Assembly: GCA_029553475.1 (NCBI GenBank)
Contig: JAKPKV010000073.1
Span: 1 to 40,282, forward strand
DNA length: 40,282 nt
Direction: 5' to 3'
Source of the DNA: Armatimonadota bacterium
GTDB lineage: Bacteria > Armatimonadota > Hebobacteria > CAIYQO01
The translations under genes and the position numbers were made by a program. The notes under the pieces were generated by a model that saw nothing but the letters and a program-made list of their open reading frames with translations, searched no databases and had not been told where the DNA came from. Of this stretch, positions 1-10,150 are shown in pieces. Every line of letters starts with the position of its first letter. Positions within the stretch are counted from its first letter, which is position 1.

Positions 1-1772
1 AAGCGGTCGGGAATGCCCAGGTGCGTGCAGGGCAGGGTGCGCCCGTGTTCCGACAGCGCCTGCGCCACCGCCGTGCCGAAGCCGCCGGCGACGACATTCT
101 CCTCGATGGTGACCAGGCGCGGCACGCGGCCGGCGACGCGCAGCAGCGTTTCCAGATCCAGCGGTTTGACGAAGCGCGCGTTCACCACGGCGGCGTCAAT
201 GCCCTGGTCGGCAAGGAGCGCGGCGGCGGCCACCGCCGGGCCAGCCATCGCGCCGATCGCCAGCAGCGCCACGTCTTCGCCGTCACGCAGCACGGCGGCG
301 CGGCCGCGGGCGATGCCGTCCACCGCGCCGGCGGCGTCCAACCCGCCGCGCCCGCGGGGGTAGCGAATGGCGCACGGGCCATCCAGCCGCAGCGCCGCCG
401 CCAGCATGGCGTCAAGTTCCGCCAGCGTCGCCGGCGCCATCACCGTCAGGCCGGGCATCATGCGCAGATAGGAGAGGTCGAAGACGCCGTGATGGGTGGG
501 GCCGTCCTCGCCGACGATGCCGGCGCGGTCCAGCGCGAAGATCACCGGATAGCCCTGGAGGCAGACATCGTGCAGAATCTGGTCATACGCGCGCTGCAGG
601 AAGGTGGAATAGATGGCCACGATGGGGCGCAGACCTTCGCGCGCCATGCCCGCGGCCGCGGTCACCGCGTGTTCTTCGGCCATGCCCACGTCGAAGAAGC
701 GGCCGGGGAAACGGTCGCGGAAGGGGGTGAGGCCGGTGCCATCGCACATGGCGGCGCTGATCGTCACCACGCGCGGGTCGTCTTCCGCCAGCCGGCAGGC
801 GGCGGCGCCGAAGACTTCGGTGAAGGTATCGCCGGCGCTGGCTTCCACCGGCTGCCCCGTTTCCAGATCGAAGACCGGCACGGCGTGCAGGCGGCAGTGA
901 TGATTTTCGGCGGGCGAGTAGCCCTTCCCCTTCGCGGTCAACACGTGCAGCAGCACCGGGCCGGACAGGTCGCGCACCTGGGCCAGGATATCGAGCAGCG
1001 CGGGGAGATCGTGGCCGTCTACCGGGCCGATGTAGGTGAAGCCCAGGTTCTCAAAAAGCATGCCGCGGATAACCATCTGCTTGAGGCCGGCTTTCACGCG
1101 TTCCAGCATCGCCAGCATCCGCCGTCCGCCGGGCAGGCGCAGCAGCAGGGCTTTGCAGCGCGTTTTCGCCCAGCGATACTGCTTGCCGCTGCGCACGCGG
1201 TTCAGATGACCGGCCAGCGCGCCGACGTTCGGCGAGATCGCCATGGCGTTGTCGTTGAGAATGACCAGCAGATTCAGGTCGGAGCGGCCGGCGTCATTCA
1301 GCGCCTCCAGCGCCATGCCGGAGCTGAGCGCGCCGTCGCCGATGATGGCGATGACATGGCCGGGCGCGCCGACCTGCGCCCGCGCCCGCGCCATGCCCAG
1401 CGCCGCGGAAATCGAGGTGCCGCCGTGACCGGCGTCAAAGACATCGTGCGGGCTTTCGGCGCGCTTGGCGAAGCCGGCGAGGCCGCCGAGCTGGCGCAGC
1501 GTGGGGAAGGCCGCGCGGCGACCGGTGAGCAGCTTGTGCGTGTAAATCTGGTGGCTGACATCCCAGACAAAGGCATCGCGCGGGCTCTCGAAGATGTAAT
1601 GCAGCGCCAGCGTGAGCTCGACGACGCCGAGGTTGGCGCCCAGGTGGCCGCCGGTCTGCGCGAGGGTCTGCACCAGGTACTGGCGAATCTCCTCCGCCAA
1701 TTGTGGCAGTTGCGCACGGGGGATCTGCTTCACATCGGCAGGTGATTCAATTTGTTCCAGCAGGGATGTCAC
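1..1772 (-). CDS. dxs: 1-deoxy-D-xylulose-5-phosphate synthase, C-terminus cut by window edge
   Basis: Condenses pyruvate and glyceraldehyde 3-phosphate to DXP, the first step of the MEP isoprenoid pathway; cytosolic, thiamine-diphosphate dependent. About 590 codons are visible; family members are about 620-640 residues, so the last ~40 residues lie before base 1. Visible family features: TGGHLAPNLGVVELT near the N-terminus, the ThDP/Mg site IIGDGALSSGMA followed by LNDN, the transketolase-like central domain with catalytic Glu in MAEEHAVTAAAGMA, and EDGPTHHG. The usual GHSSTS loop reads GHGGTS. I chose GTG at 1772 because a purine-rich Shine-Dalgarno (AGGGAGGAAAGG, complement of 1783-1794) sits 10 nt upstream. 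An in-frame ATG at 1799 has no such signal. No stop is reached inside the window. Confidence 0.96.
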   Translation of the reverse strand, partial: MTSLLEQIESPADVKQIPRAQLPQLAEEIRQYLVQTLAQTGGHLGANLGVVELTLALHYIFESPRDAFVWDVSHQIYTHKLLTGRRAAFPTLRQLGGLAGFAKRAESPHDVFDAGHGGTSISAALGMARARAQVGAPGHVIAIIGDGALSSGMALEALNDAGRSDLNLLVILNDNAMAISPNVGALAGHLNRVRSGKQYRWAKTRCKALLLRLPGGRRMLAMLERVKAGLKQMVIRGMLFENLGFTYIGPVDGHDLPALLDILAQVRDLSGPVLLHVLTAKGKGYSPAENHHCRLHAVPVFDLETGQPVEASAGDTFTEVFGAAACRLAEDDPRVVTISAAMCDGTGLTPFRDRFPGRFFDVGMAEEHAVTAAAGMAREGLRPIVAIYSTFLQRAYDQILHDVCLQGYPVIFALDRAGIVGEDGPTHHGVFDLSYLRMMPGLTVMAPATLAELDAMLAAALRLDGPCAIRYPRGRGGLDAAGAVDGIARGRAAVLRDGEDVALLAIGAMAGPAVAAAALLADQGIDAAVVNARFVKPLDLETLLRVAGRVPRLVTIEENVVAGGFGTAVAQALSEHGRTLPCTHLGIPDR

Positions 1773-1864
1773 GCGCGCCAGACCTTTCCTCCCTACCATA
1801 CCAGAGAAACGGATTTTGCGCTACGGGGGAAAGGGGCAGCGACGGCGCCGTGTACGATCTCCGG

Positions 1865-2845
1865 TCACCGCGGCAGTTGATCGTCCCACTCCTCCTCCCA
1901 CTCCTCGTCCTCATACTCGTCATCGTCATCGTACTCATCATCCCACTCCTCCTCCTCGTCCCGGCGGTCATCGCGCGGCTGGGGTTTCGCCGCTTCGTCG
2001 TCATCGTTCCGGCGGCGCAGCCGCAGCACAATGAGGATGACCAGGATGAGCGCGAGCGGGGCATAAATCACCGGCGAATTGAGCAGCAGCAGCCAGAACA
2101 TGATATCCGGCACGCTGCGCGCCCACTCGCGCAGCCACTGCGCTGGGGTGAGACCGGTGACGGCCGGCAGCACCTGGAAGAACGGATCATGCGTCTCCGC
2201 CATGCGGGCGAAGATGCGCGTCACCGCCCCCGGATGGCGGTCTTCGAGCCAGGCGACCATGGAGCGGCTTTGCAGGTAGGCGGCATCGCGGTAGCGGCCG
2301 GTATCAAAGGCGTCTTCCAACTCCTGGAGGGTGAGGACGCCGTCGCGATGTATCAGCTTCGCGACGTTGCGCAGCTCATCGCGGCGCACCGGCTCGGAGA
2401 GTTGCCCAGCGACGCCTTCGTTGACCCAGGTGGGCAGGCCGGTGAGATCCCCGTGTAGGCGCTGCGAGATCAGGCTGTGGGTCAGCTCGTGGGCCAGCGT
2501 GTGGCGCACGCGGGCGGTGGTGTCGCTGGCGTCGAGACGGATGGTGCCGGAAGGCGAGTAGCTGACGCCCAGCGTGAACGGCTCGCGGGTGGTCTCGCGC
2601 AGAAAGGCGGCGCGGTCCGCATAGGCGTAGACATCGAAGGCTTTCGGCGCGGCCACGCCGATGACCGCGCTGATGCGCGGCAGCTCGTCCGCGGCCATCG
2701 CGCCGATCCGGCGCGCCAACGCCTCTTCGCCGCGCTTGACGTGGACGCGCACGCCGCCGAGGGCATGCACCTGCCAGTCGGCGGCGTGCGCCGCGCCTCC
2801 GGCGAGCAGCAGGCCGGTGATGAGCAGCAGCCACAGCATCCGCAT
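1865..2845 (-). CDS. membrane-anchored gluzincin-type metallopeptidase (peptidase MA-like)
   Basis: A 326-residue protein with an N-terminal signal peptide (MLWLLLITGLLLAGGAAHA), so the catalytic domain should be extracytoplasmic. Zinc motif HELTH is at residues 119-123 and a downstream Glu in NEGVA at 143, the gluzincin arrangement of the peptidase-MA-like family. One membrane segment follows at about residues 245-270 (LLLLNSPVIYAPLALILVIL). After a basic RLRRR stop-transfer comes a ~55-residue cytoplasmic tail made largely of Asp and Glu with Trp and Tyr. ATG 2845 is preferred over upstream ATG 2878 because it directly precedes the signal peptide. It lies 60 bp after the ECF sigma gene on the same strand. 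The substrate is unknown. Confidence 0.82.
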   Translation of the reverse strand: MRMLWLLLITGLLLAGGAAHAADWQVHALGGVRVHVKRGEEALARRIGAMAADELPRISAVIGVAAPKAFDVYAYADRAAFLRETTREPFTLGVSYSPSGTIRLDASDTTARVRHTLAHELTHSLISQRLHGDLTGLPTWVNEGVAGQLSEPVRRDELRNVAKLIHRDGVLTLQELEDAFDTGRYRDAAYLQSRSMVAWLEDRHPGAVTRIFARMAETHDPFFQVLPAVTGLTPAQWLREWARSVPDIMFWLLLLNSPVIYAPLALILVILIVLRLRRRNDDDEAAKPQPRDDRRDEEEEWDDEYDDDDEYEDEEWEEEWDDQLPR

Positions 2846-2851
2846 AGGGCT

Positions 2852-2890
2852 ATTATACGCGAAATGGCGACCCCGCATACGCGAAATGGC
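2852..2890 (-). promoter_or_regulatory. TATAAT box and 14-bp tandem repeat upstream of the metallopeptidase
   Basis: On the minus strand a perfect TATAAT (complement of 2852-2857) ends 6 bp before the ATG at 2845. If it is a -10 box the transcript would begin at or within a base or two of the start codon, i.e. leaderless. It lies at the edge of a 14-bp direct repeat (GCCATTTCGCGTAT, complement of 2855-2868 and 2877-2890). The copies are 22 bp apart, two helical turns, as expected for tandem protein sites on one DNA face. No convincing -35 is visible, so activator dependence or use by the neighbouring ECF sigma factor is possible but unproven. Confidence 0.4.
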
Positions 2891-2892
2891 GG

Positions 2893-2921
2893 CCTCGCCG
2901 GCGGATTACGCGCCGGCGAGG
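2893..2921 (-). other. stable hairpin over the stop codon of the ECF sigma gene
   Basis: An 11-bp perfect G+C stem (2893-2903 with 2911-2921) with a 7-nt loop containing the sigma gene's stop codon. There is no U-tract after it on the minus strand, so it is not a classical terminator. It could attenuate read-through into the metallopeptidase gene or protect the 3' end. Confidence 0.45.
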
Positions 2922-3541
2922 AAGGCCGCGAGGCGGTGACGGAGGTCGGCGCGGGCGCGCGCCAGGCGCGATTTCACTGTGCCCACGGGCACGGCGAGCG
3001 TCAGCGCGATCTCCTCAACCGGCAGGCCCTCCAGGTGATGCAGCACCACGACCGCGCGGTGATCGGCCGAGAGCGCGGCGAGGGCATCGGCCAGCGCGGT
3101 TTTCAGCGCGTCCGCCATGACGCGCTGCTCGCCGTTCTCGGCGGGGGAGGGGAGCTCCCACTCCGTCAAGTCATAGCCGCCGCCCGGCGGCGGCGCGTCA
3201 AGGGAGTAGATCGTCGGGCGCGCGCGTTTCAGATAATCGCGGCAGATATTGGTGGCGATCATGCGAATCCAGCGGCCGAAATAGGCGGCGTCGCGCACGG
3301 TAGCCAGTTGGCGATAGGCGCGGATGAAGGTCTCCTGGGTGAGGTCGGCGGCGTCGTCCGGATGGCCCACCATGCGCAGGGCGATGCGATACACCGTCCC
3401 CTGGTAGAGGTCAAAGAGCGCCTGAAAGGCCCCGGCGTCTCCCCGGCGGGCGCGCGCCACCAGCGCGGCATCGCGTTCGCTGCCGCGCGGGCGTTCCTGT
3501 TGTTCCGGTTGTGCCAGCTTCGCGATCATCTCGACGGACAC
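2906..3541 (-). CDS. RNA polymerase sigma factor, ECF subfamily
   Basis: 211 residues. Sigma region 2 spans about residues 28-100: ARARRGDAGAFQALFDLY, then DDAADLTQETFIRAYRQL and GRWIRMIATNICRDYLKR. Region 4 spans about 150-205: LSADHRAVVVLHHLEGLPVEEIA, then VPVGTVKSRLARARADLRHRL, the helix-turn-helix for the -35 element. A Pro/Gly-rich linker joins them. Start is GTG at 3541, 6 nt after a GGAGGAGGAG Shine-Dalgarno; the frame's next Met is four codons in. No anti-sigma factor is adjacent. The next gene downstream is instead a membrane metallopeptidase, so control may be transcriptional or through that protein. Confidence 0.95.
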   Translation of the reverse strand: MSVEMIAKLAQPEQQERPRGSERDAALVARARRGDAGAFQALFDLYQGTVYRIALRMVGHPDDAADLTQETFIRAYRQLATVRDAAYFGRWIRMIATNICRDYLKRARPTIYSLDAPPPGGGYDLTEWELPSPAENGEQRVMADALKTALADALAALSADHRAVVVLHHLEGLPVEEIALTLAVPVGTVKSRLARARADLRHRLAAFLAGA

Positions 3542-3583
3542 GCCTGCTCCTCCTCCATTTTAGCACATTTTACCCATCTGATA

Positions 3584-3595
3584 GACATACATGTC
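3584..3595. promoter_or_regulatory. 12-bp palindrome upstream of the ECF sigma gene
   Basis: GACATACATGTC is a perfect dyad 43 bp before the sigma GTG. AT-rich TAAAAT-like -10 candidates lie between it and the gene on the minus strand. It could be an operator or part of a promoter; the role is inferred from position only. Confidence 0.3.
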
Positions 3596-3717
3596 ATTTG
3601 CCATGTTGCGCGGAGGCGGCAGAGGCGAAAGGTCCGGGAGGCCGGGACGCGCAGGCGGATTTCGTTTCTCCAACCCCGGATTCATGCTCTTTGACAGATT
3701 GTTTTCCGCCGCACCCT

Positions 3718-3850
3718 GGGCGGGCGAGCGTCCTCGCGAGCCGACTCCGGAGGGAAATCTTATCCGTCGTGCGCGCGAGATAACCTATCTACCGAACACG
3801 ATTTCCATCATTTCCCTCCGGAGTCGGCTCGCGAGGACGCTCGCCCGCCC
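3718..3850. repeat. 41-bp perfect inverted repeat with 51-bp spacer
   Basis: 3718-3758 and 3810-3850 are exact reverse complements. The outer part reads GGGCGGGCGAGCGTCCTCGC and the inner part ends CCGGAGGGAAAT. The spacer is comparatively AT-richer. A related phrase (GGGCGAGCGTCC) occurs at about 34424, so the arm sequence belongs to a dispersed family. It could be a MITE remnant or a large cruciform/hairpin; it is not a U-tract terminator. Confidence 0.8.
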
Positions 3851-3988
3851 GCAGCATCGCCGTGTCTGTATCTCAGTCAGGCTAGGGAGCTGCGGAGTAC
3901 AACTCCGCGGCCCCGGTGAACAGCCCACTAGAGCGGAAGCGTGTCACAGCGCCCCCGGCGCCGTACCGTGCTACGCCCGGGCAAAGCA

Positions 3989-3997
3989 TGGTATGAT
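3989..3997 (+). promoter_or_regulatory. extended -10 promoter candidate for copZ-copA
   Basis: TGGTATGAT matches an extended -10 (TGN plus TATGAT), 52 bp before the copZ start. No good -35 lies 16-18 bp upstream, typical of extended -10 or activator-dependent promoters. No clear CueR-type or CsoR-type dyad was recognised. Confidence 0.35.
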
Positions 3998-4048
3998 GGG
4001 AGCATGCGGAGGTGCCGATTGGGCCGGCATCATCCGGGGAGCGCAACG

Positions 4049-4292
4049 ATGATGACGGTGAATTATCGGGTCGGCGGCATGAGCTGCGCGGGATGCGCCT
4101 CGAGTATCATACGCCGGCTCAGCGCGGTGAACGGCGTCTACCACGCGCATGTTGACCATCTGGCGGGCACGGCGGTCGTCACCTTTGACGAGACGATGGT
4201 CACGCCGGGCACACTGGAGGCGATCATGGATGCGATGGGGTTTGACGCCGATCAGTGCGGATTGGCGGACGATGCCTGTGAGCCGGGTCCCG

Positions 4293-4306
<14 letters not shown>
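4049..4306 (+). CDS. copZ: CopZ-like heavy-metal-associated (HMA) copper chaperone
   Basis: 85 residues forming one ferredoxin-like HMA domain with the metal site [11 protein letters not shown] (Cys pair in MxCxxC) at about residues 9-19, plus a short acidic tail. HMA chaperones of this size bind Cu(I) and hand it to a P-type ATPase. The start at 4049 follows GGGGA by 8 nt; a second ATG at 4052 is equally possible. The last 14 bp overlap the copA gene, which implies co-translation and joint copper handling. It could in principle serve another soft metal, but its partner has the Cu(I)-type CPC motif. Confidence 0.9.
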
Positions 4307-6734
<2,428 letters not shown>

Positions 6735-6769
6735 GGGGCATCCGCGGCTCTCCCGCGCAGCGGGCGACG

Positions 6770-7477
6770 TCACGCGCGGCTGTGCGCGTCCAGCGCCTTC
6801 CGCAGGACGAGGACGATGGGCAGCGCCTCCCTCGCCTGCGCGATATCGAGCGGCGTCTGCCCCCGGCTGTCGCGGATGCCGGGATCAGCGCGGTGCGCCA
6901 GCAGCACGGTGACGAAGCCCAGCAGCTCGCTGATCACCGCGTCATGCAGCGGGGTACGGCCCAGGTGATCCCACATATTGGGATTCGCGTGATGCTCCAG
7001 CAGCAGCTCCAGCATCTCCCCGTGTCGCGCGCGCACCGCTTCGTGCAGCAGCGTGCGGCCCATTTTATCGCGCGCGTTCGGATCCGCGCGATGGGACAAC
7101 AGCAGCGACGCCAACTCGGTATACCCCTCGATGACGGCGAGATGCAGCGGCGATTGCCCGAGCCCGTTGGCGAGGTTCAGGTTCGCATGCCCGCTGATGA
7201 GCTCCACCGCCGCCTCGGTATCGCCGGTGTGCGCCGCCAGGTGCAGCGGCGTATTCCCCTGGTAATCGCCCGCGTTGGCATCGGCGTGGCGGATGAGAAG
7301 AAAGGCCGCCATTTCATCCTTGCCGGCTTCGACGGCTTCATGCAGAGGGGTGCGCCCGTGCGCGGTACGCGCGTTCACGCCGGCGCCGCGGGCCAGCAAG
7401 GACAGCGCCCGGTCCAGGTCGCCGGCCTTGGCCGCTTCATGCAGCGGCGTCGAATTCGAGTGCGGCATGCCGTTCAT
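6770..7477 (-). CDS. ankyrin-repeat protein
   Basis: 235 residues made almost wholly of about seven ankyrin repeats with the usual G-TPLHEA/LHLA---G and LL--A-N motifs, from residue ~8 to the end. No signal peptide or membrane helix is visible, so it is probably cytosolic and mediates protein-protein contact; the partner is unknown. ATG 7477 follows a GGGAGG ribosome site by 8 nt; an upstream in-frame GTG (7486) falls inside that site and is less likely. It is convergent with copA, 35 bp apart, with no clear terminator between them. Confidence 0.9.
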   Translation of the reverse strand: MNGMPHSNSTPLHEAAKAGDLDRALSLLARGAGVNARTAHGRTPLHEAVEAGKDEMAAFLLIRHADANAGDYQGNTPLHLAAHTGDTEAAVELISGHANLNLANGLGQSPLHLAVIEGYTELASLLLSHRADPNARDKMGRTLLHEAVRARHGEMLELLLEHHANPNMWDHLGRTPLHDAVISELLGFVTVLLAHRADPGIRDSRGQTPLDIAQAREALPIVLVLRKALDAHSRA

Positions 7478-7794
7478 CTCTGCCACCTCCCGATAAGACG
7501 GTACAGGGCGGCTCGCGTCGCCCCGGAGGAAGCGCGTTCACGATCATCACGGCTGCGGACAGTACGGTGACGCCGGACTTCGCAACGATGCAATGAACGG
7601 TATAACGATGTGCGGCAATTCACGCCCGCGAACGGCGTGTGTTTTCAGTATACAACAGGAATTGACTCTGTGAGGGTTTGTGGGGAAAATTATGCGAAAT
7701 ATTTTTGCGCGCGGCACGATGAGGACAGTCGTGCACCGCGGCGCCCGAACGTACCGGCTTTCGGGCGCCGCGGTGCACGGGTATTCCAGCCAGC
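7478..7794. other. Intergenic region with a 19-bp hairpin
   Basis: Noncoding. A perfect 19-bp stem (7731-7749 with 7760-7778, 10-nt loop) lies 17 bp past the stop of the minus-strand stalk-protein gene. It is strong enough to end or protect that transcript, but there is no U-run directly after it. On the minus strand a TATACT (complement of 7647-7652) about 170 bp before the ankyrin gene is a weak -10 candidate without a clear -35. Confidence 0.5.
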
Positions 7795-9963
7795 TCAGCG
7801 GGGCGTCAGCGTGCGGGTGATGGTCTGCACGGTGGCGCCGTTGCCATCCAGCAGCTCGGCTTTCACGCTGTATTGATCCACCTTGCCGATGAGCAGCAGC
7901 TCGGTCTCAAATGCCGGCGTGGTCCATTTCCCGTCATCGCCGGCGACGACCGTGCCTTTGTAAAGGTCGCCCTGCATGACCAGGATCAGCGCCACCTTGC
8001 TGTAGGACACGGTGACGCGCACCGGTGATCCCGCCGGCGCTTCGCCGGTGACGGCAAGCTGCGGCGTCACGGCGCTCTTGTCGGCGGGCGCGGTGACGGC
8101 GAACGCGCGGACCGGCGCGGCAATCACCACCGGCGTCGGCGCGAAAATGACCTGACTTTGCGTGGCGTTGCTGAAGACGCGGATACTGGCGGCGTGCGCC
8201 CCGATGGCATCGCCGGCGGCGATGGTATAGGCCAGCGTATACGTGTTGGTGCCCGCCACGCGCGTCGGCGTGCCGGCGAGCAGCGTATTGCCCAGGTACC
8301 ATTCCATCTTCACCGGCGCGGCGAGCAGCTTCGCGGTGAAGGTGACGACTTTGCCGGCGGTGATGGCCGCCGCCGCGTCATGCGCCAGCGTGGCCGCCTG
8401 CGCGGCGGGGGGCGTCGCGACCGTCACATTCCACGCGACCGTCGCCGCGTTCTTCGCCTGGTCGGCGATCTGCAGGCGGATGGGCAGCACGCCCAGCGCC
8501 AGGTTTTGCACCGTGAAGCTGATGCCTTTTTCCGTGACCGTCGCCGTTTTCGTCACGTCCATGCCGTTGACCGTCAGCGTCACCGCCGCCGGGTTCACGC
8601 CGCTGCCGCCCGGATCGCTGAAGGCGGCCTGAATCGTGATCGCGCGCTCGAAGACCTGGGCGTCCTGCGCGGGGATGAGCGCGTTGAAGACGGGCGGGGT
8701 GGTGTCCAGCGTGATGAGCTGCGCGCTCTTCACTTCGGCGGAGGTGACGCCGCCCAGCGTCATCGCCGCGATAATCGGGACATTGGTCGCATTCGTGTTG
8801 GGGGCCACGGTGATGCTCGCCTGATACTTGCCGGGTTCGACCTCGTGCAGCGTCACGGGCTGCAGCACGTCGCCGATTCTGGCGGTGACGCGATCGGCGT
8901 GCGGGGTGCCGGACACCTGAATCGTGACGCTGCCGCCCGCTTTCACCGGGCCCGCGTAGCCTTGCGCGCCCACGGTGAGAATGGTCGGCTGCGCGGCGGC
9001 GGGCGGGACCGGGGCCAGCGCGGCATCCGCCGGCACGGTGATGGCCCAGGCCGTGGTGGTGCCCGGCGTGACGCGCAGGGTCACGTCGTGCCCATTGCCG
9101 ATGGCGGTCAGCGCGACGGCCGCGCCGGCGGCGTCGGCGGTTTTCACCTCCGGATGGAGCTGGTACAGCGAGCCGTCCTGCAGCATGAGCTTGTTATTCG
9201 CGATGGCCGCGACTTTGCCGGACACCTGGGCAAAGGTGGCCGCGACGGCGGACAGTTTGCCCGCGGCATCGTTGGTGAAGGTCACCGCATCGCCGGGCTG
9301 TAATTCGGCGAAAGCGGCAGCCTTGGCCGCGCCGCCCGCCGGGCCGCGCGTGAGCAGCACGCCGGGGCCAAGCGGGCGCACCTGGGCGTCGCCGGCGGCG
9401 TCGAGCACGAGGAGCATCTGCCCGAGCTCGGCGGTCTTGCCGATGATGACGCCGGTATCCGCGGTTTTCACCGGCGTCACGGTGGTCCACACCGCCGGCG
9501 GCGCGGCATCCAGCGGCGGGATGGTGATGACCGCCGTCTGCAGCGGGCCGTTCCATTTGACGTCGCCGCCGAACGCCTCCGCGGGGAAGCGCAGCGGGAC
9601 GAAGGTGGTGCCGTCGAGGAGCATGGGGGGCGCGACCAGCGTCACTTCGGTTTCTCCGATGATGGCGGTGGTGCGGTTGATCCAGAGCTGCACCACGGTG
9701 GCGCCGCGGGTGGCGATGATCTGCTGCGCGGCGGGGAACCATTTCACCTCCGCCTGCAGCGCCTCGAATACCGCGCGCATCGGCAGCACCAGCGAGCCGT
9801 TCAGACGCTTCACCGGGGCTTTCAGCAGCGCCCCGTTCACCACGACGTGCGGGCCGGGGGTGGAAAACACCTCGGCCGGGAGGTGAATCGTCTCCTGTGC
9901 GCCGGCGGGCGCCCACCAGAGCAGGCCGATCAGCACGACCACCACAAGCGGGAAGCTGCGCAT
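7795..9963 (-). CDS. secreted copper-amine-oxidase-N stalk-domain protein with Ig-like repeats
   Basis: 722 residues with a signal peptide (SFPLVVVVLIGLLWWAPAGA). The first ~170 residues match the copper amine oxidase N-terminal/stalk domain: LPMRAVFEALQAEVKWFPAAQ, a middle PPMLLDGTTFVPLRF and AEAFGGDVKW. The rest is beta-rich and consists of repeated Ig-like modules with no catalytic motif; an Asp/Thr-rich linker (TLDTTPPVFNA) precedes a cadherin-like module. Such proteins are usually cell-surface or periplasmic; the function here is unknown. ATG 9963 is chosen because GGAGAAGGAG lies just upstream and the signal peptide follows directly; a longer frame starting at 10116 would place the signal peptide internally. 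It is divergent from nrtR. Confidence 0.85.
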   Translation of the reverse strand: MRSFPLVVVVLIGLLWWAPAGAQETIHLPAEVFSTPGPHVVVNGALLKAPVKRLNGSLVLPMRAVFEALQAEVKWFPAAQQIIATRGATVVQLWINRTTAIIGETEVTLVAPPMLLDGTTFVPLRFPAEAFGGDVKWNGPLQTAVITIPPLDAAPPAVWTTVTPVKTADTGVIIGKTAELGQMLLVLDAAGDAQVRPLGPGVLLTRGPAGGAAKAAAFAELQPGDAVTFTNDAAGKLSAVAATFAQVSGKVAAIANNKLMLQDGSLYQLHPEVKTADAAGAAVALTAIGNGHDVTLRVTPGTTTAWAITVPADAALAPVPPAAAQPTILTVGAQGYAGPVKAGGSVTIQVSGTPHADRVTARIGDVLQPVTLHEVEPGKYQASITVAPNTNATNVPIIAAMTLGGVTSAEVKSAQLITLDTTPPVFNALIPAQDAQVFERAITIQAAFSDPGGSGVNPAAVTLTVNGMDVTKTATVTEKGISFTVQNLALGVLPIRLQIADQAKNAATVAWNVTVATPPAAQAATLAHDAAAAITAGKVVTFTAKLLAAPVKMEWYLGNTLLAGTPTRVAGTNTYTLAYTIAAGDAIGAHAASIRVFSNATQSQVIFAPTPVVIAAPVRAFAVTAPADKSAVTPQLAVTGEAPAGSPVRVTVSYSKVALILVMQGDLYKGTVVAGDDGKWTTPAFETELLLIGKVDQYSVKAELLDGNGATVQTITRTLTPR

Positions 9964-9985
9964 CTCCTTCTCCTTTCCGCGAAGC

Positions 9986-10032
9986 GGATACCACGTATCC
10001 CGGATTGTACGCCAGGCGTAAAATGCGATAAA
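9986..10032 (-). promoter_or_regulatory. promoter candidate with start-site palindrome for the stalk-protein gene
   Basis: On the minus strand TACAAT (complement of 10004-10009) is a good -10, with a weak TTTATC -35 (10027-10032) 17 bp upstream. Three bases downstream is a perfect 15-bp dyad, GGATAC-CAC-GTATCC (9986-10000), which would cover the transcription start. That is a classical repressor position. It is not an obvious ribosome-site hairpin because the ribosome site lies beyond it. Confidence 0.45.
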
Positions 10033-10093
10033 CGTTATTTTCTCGCAAGCGGTCGCTTCTCCTCCCGACCCATCCAGTTCTTTCCGCGGCGTC

Positions 10094-10122
10094 TTGACGT
10101 CGTGTAAAATAGACACTATGAT
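10094..10122 (+). promoter_or_regulatory. sigma70-type promoter of nrtR-nudix operon
   Basis: TTGACG (10094-10099), a 17-bp spacer and TATGAT (10117-10122) place the start near 10129, about 20 nt before the ATG at 10151, with a GAGGA ribosome site in the short leader. Confidence 0.75.
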
Positions 10123-10150
10123 GAGGCATCAGTCTGGGTGAGGAACCGCC

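Larger units (their letters stand above)
3596..4048. repeat. Intergenic patch of dispersed-repeat fragments (no gene)
   Basis: Reading frames here are not protein-like. 3655-3682 (minus sense) matches 26 of 28 bases of the segment beginning AATCCGGGG in the full R1 repeats at 12308 and 34524. 3889-3962 resembles the palindromic head of R1 (GGAGTACAACTCCGCGGCCCC) plus, in reverse orientation, the sequence that precedes the 34524 copy. A long inverted repeat (separate entry) lies between. The arrangement looks like an R1 copy broken or rearranged around the inverted repeat. Confidence 0.6.

Noticed and set aside
21-1745. 574-codon plus-strand frame
   Set aside because: Shadow of dxs; the minus strand shows the full ThDP enzyme motifs.
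3718-3850. Possible CRISPR array or tRNA among the intergenic palindromes
   Set aside because: No regularly spaced direct repeats with unique spacers and no cloverleaf with anticodon and T-arm motifs were found in any gap.
3591-4052. 153-codon frame between the sigma gene and copZ
   Set aside because: Covers inverted repeats and R1 fragments and has no protein-like composition.
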